From DAOMOD01 sp964526035 (GTDB taxonomy: Bacteria; Pseudomonadota; Gammaproteobacteria; Xanthomonadales; BPKI01): DNA of 8,388 bases. Under the pieces are notes generated by a model, which saw nothing but the letters and a program-made list of their open reading frames with translations, had not been told where the DNA came from and ran no database searches. Shown here one piece after another: positions 6,784-8,388 of the stretch. Each line of letters starts with the position of its first letter. The stretch's first letter is position 1. The stretch is taken from the NCBI GenBank assembly GCA_964526035.1, contig CAZGKE010000150.1:1-8388 (forward strand). The letters are read 5' to 3'. Both the position numbers and the translations under genes were made by a program.

Positions 6784-6787
6784 CTCC
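6784..6787 (-). promoter_or_regulatory. gshA: Ribosome binding site fixing the TTG start of gshA
   Basis: On the minus strand this reads GGAG, six bases before TTG (6777-6775). It is the only good Shine-Dalgarno near the N-terminus required by homology, and so supports the non-ATG start. Confidence 0.6.
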
Positions 6788-6809
6788 GGCAGGGCGGGGG
6801 GAGTGGCGC

Positions 6810-6838
6810 AGCATGGGGGCAGACCCGGCGCTTGCCAA
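6810..6838 (-). promoter_or_regulatory. gshA: Candidate gshA promoter
   Basis: On the minus strand TTGGCA (complement of 6833-6838) matches five of six -35 bases. It is followed after 17 bp by CATGCT (complement of 6810-6815), a weak -10 with three of six matches. Transcription would start near 6803, giving a leader of about 25 bases. The weak -10 keeps this tentative. Confidence 0.3.
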
Positions 6839-6862
6839 GGGCCTGCCGAGACAGGCTAGTCT
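6832..6862 (+). promoter_or_regulatory. Candidate promoter of the peptide-binding protein gene
   Basis: TTGCCA (6832-6837) matches five of six -35 bases, and TAGTCT (6857-6862) is a poor -10 at 19 bp spacing. If used, the transcript would start within a few bases of the ATG at 6872, giving a nearly leaderless message; this fits the lack of a Shine-Dalgarno there. The inverted pair GCCTG (6841-6845) and CAGGC (6852-6856), separated by six bases, falls between the two boxes and could be an operator. All of this is tentative. Confidence 0.28.
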
Positions 6863-6871
6863 GCGCCACGT

Positions 6872-8388
6872 ATGCGTCGATATCCGGTCAAAGCCCTGCT
6901 GGCCCTGCTGCTCGCATCCTGCGCGCAGGCCGCCGTCGCGCGCGTGCTCGAACGCGGCAACGGCCCCGAGCCACAGTCGCTGGACGCGCACCTGGCTCAG
7001 GACCTGTCCAGCATGCATATCCTGCGTGACCTGCACGAAGGACTGGTGGCGGAAGATGCGCGGGGACGCATTGTCCCGGGTGTCGCCGAGCGTTGGCGCG
7101 CGAGCGCGGACGGCCTGAGCTGGACTTTTCATCTGCGCCACGATGCGCGCGACTGTCGCGGACGCGAGATCGACGCGCCGCGCTTCAAGGCCGCGTTCGG
7201 GCGCGCGCTCGATCCGGCCACCGGTGCGCCGCTCGCCGGAACGCTGCAGGGCATTGTCGCGGTCAATGTGGTGGATGAGCATACGCTGCGCATCGATCTG
7301 TCCGCACCGCTGCCGCTACTGCCGCGGCTCACCCTGCCGATCGCCTATGCAGTCGACGTCGAGGCGGTGGCCACGCTGGGCGAGCGCCACGTGCGGCCGG
7401 GCAGTCTGGTCGGTACCGGCGCCTATTGCCTGCTCGAAGCGGTGCCGCAGTCGCACGTGTTGCTGCAAAAGAACCCGCACTACCACGGCAACGAAGGCGT
7501 AAGGATCGAACGCGTGCGCTTTCACGTCACCGAAGACGCAGTAACCGAAATGCGCCGCTTCCAATCCGGTGAGCTGCACCTCACTGAGACCATCCCGCAG
7601 CAGCCCCTCGATCACCTGCGCCGCGAATTCGGCGATCAGGTCCGCTTGCACGACACGCTCGGCGTGTTCTACCTGGGCTACAACCTGAGCCGACCACCGT
7701 TCGTCGACACCCCGGCGCTGCGCGAGGCGCTGTCGGCCGCCGTCGATCGTGAGGTGCTGACAACGAAAATCACCGGCATGGGTGAGCGCGCCGCCTACGC
7801 GCTGGTGCCGCCCGGCGTCAGCGACCACACGGCGCAGACGGTTCCGTGGGCGGACTGGCCGCGAGAGCGCCGCATTGCGCTGGCGCGAGAGCGCTATGCG
7901 CGAGCCGGATACAGCCGCGAGCGACCGCTGGAGGTCGAGCTGCGCTACAACACCTCATTGGTGCACCGGCGCACCGCGCTGGCCGTGGCGGCGATGTGGC
8001 GCGAGGTGCTTGGCGTTCGCGCGCGTCTCATCAACGAGGAGTGGCGCGTATTCGTGATGACCCGTCGCCAGCGCGTCATCACGGAAGTATTCCGCGGCGG
8101 CTGGATCGCAGACGTCGATGACGCGCTCGATTTTCTCGGGCGCTATGCGGGCGAGCAGCCCCTCAACACGCTGGGGTTTGCCGACACCGAATACGATCGA
8201 CTGATCGCAGGCGCGCGAGGCGCACATGGAGTGGCGCGGCGGGATCTGCTGGAACAGGCCGAGCGGCGCCTGATCGATGCGCATGCCTTGATTCCGCTGT
8301 ACATCTACACCTCGAAGCGGCTGCTGCACCCGGACCTCGGCGGCTACGAGGACAACGCGCTTGATCGGCATCCGAGTCGGTTCATGTA
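6872..8388 (+). CDS. OppA-type peptide ABC transporter substrate-binding protein (3' end cut)
   Basis: This is a family 5 extracytoplasmic solute-binding protein that should bind short peptides in the periplasm and deliver them to an Opp-type ABC importer. The frame is open for 505 codons plus two bases (TA). The N-terminus MRRYPVKALLALLLASC is a signal peptide; LASC at 14-17 fits a lipobox, though cleavage by signal peptidase I after AQA is also possible. Family landmarks are PGVAERW...LSWTFHLRHDAR, GTGAYCLLEA...LQKNPHYHG, VFYLGYNLSRPPFVDTPALREALSAAVDR, LRYNTSLVHRR and EVFRGGWIADVDD. Asp414 in GWIAD aligns, from memory, with the OppA aspartate that binds the peptide amino terminus, pointing to the OppA/MppA branch. 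It is a little shorter than E. coli OppA. The visible end, NALDRHPSRFM, matches the OppA C-terminus just before a final tyrosine and a few residues, so almost the whole gene is present. No permease or ATPase genes are visible; they may lie downstream or elsewhere. Confidence 0.9.
   Translation, partial: MRRYPVKALLALLLASCAQAAVARVLERGNGPEPQSLDAHLAQDLSSMHILRDLHEGLVAEDARGRIVPGVAERWRASADGLSWTFHLRHDARDCRGREIDAPRFKAAFGRALDPATGAPLAGTLQGIVAVNVVDEHTLRIDLSAPLPLLPRLTLPIAYAVDVEAVATLGERHVRPGSLVGTGAYCLLEAVPQSHVLLQKNPHYHGNEGVRIERVRFHVTEDAVTEMRRFQSGELHLTETIPQQPLDHLRREFGDQVRLHDTLGVFYLGYNLSRPPFVDTPALREALSAAVDREVLTTKITGMGERAAYALVPPGVSDHTAQTVPWADWPRERRIALARERYARAGYSRERPLEVELRYNTSLVHRRTALAVAAMWREVLGVRARLINEEWRVFVMTRRQRVITEVFRGGWIADVDDALDFLGRYAGEQPLNTLGFADTEYDRLIAGARGAHGVARRDLLEQAERRLIDAHALIPLYIYTSKRLLHPDLGGYEDNALDRHPSRFM

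Noticed and set aside
5833..7029. A 398-codon plus-strand frame opposite gshA
   Set aside because: It is a shadow of gshA, which has clear family motifs on the other strand. It also runs through the divergent spacer into the next gene out of frame.

Overview
The window is GC-rich and codon-dense and reads as chromosomal DNA of a gammaproteobacterium, most plausibly of the Xanthomonadales/Lysobacterales. The grounds are an AcnD/PrpF pair, a plant-type (class II) glutamate-cysteine ligase, and an intergenic repeat built on a CTCCTCACCACGAACGG-like core, a type I associate from memory with that group. The assignment is an inference, not a search result.

Layout from left to right. Positions 1-37 hold the first 12 codons of a leftward gene that encodes the start of a signal peptide. 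A 151-bp divergent spacer separates it from a rightward lipoprotein gene of unknown function (189-1139, 316 aa). A 138-bp spacer with a good -10 box leads into acnD (1278-3872, 864 aa). The 354-bp gap after acnD (3873-4226) contains no credible gene and is filled by about five degenerate tandem copies of an intergenic repeat. prpF (4227-5405, 392 aa) follows, its start lying directly against the last copy. gshA (5416-6777, minus strand, TTG start) converges on prpF with a 10-bp gap. A 94-bp divergent spacer separates gshA from an OppA-type peptide-binding protein gene (6872 to beyond 8388), which is cut by the window edge only a few codons before its expected end.

Functionally, AcnD and PrpF together perform the dehydration/isomerisation step of the 2-methylcitrate cycle (propionyl-CoA catabolism), replacing the PrpD dehydratase. 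prpB, prpC and a regulator, usual neighbours of this pair, are not in the window. GshA makes gamma-glutamylcysteine for glutathione. The OppA-like protein should capture peptides in the periplasm for an ABC importer. These are separate transcription units with no evident shared pathway.

I see no phage, IS, CRISPR, tRNA or rRNA sequence and no evidence of a new multi-gene system. The points most worth a second look are the repeat array inside the acnD-prpF unit, the TTG start of gshA, the two-part unknown lipoprotein, and the compact gshA/oppA-like divergent promoter region.
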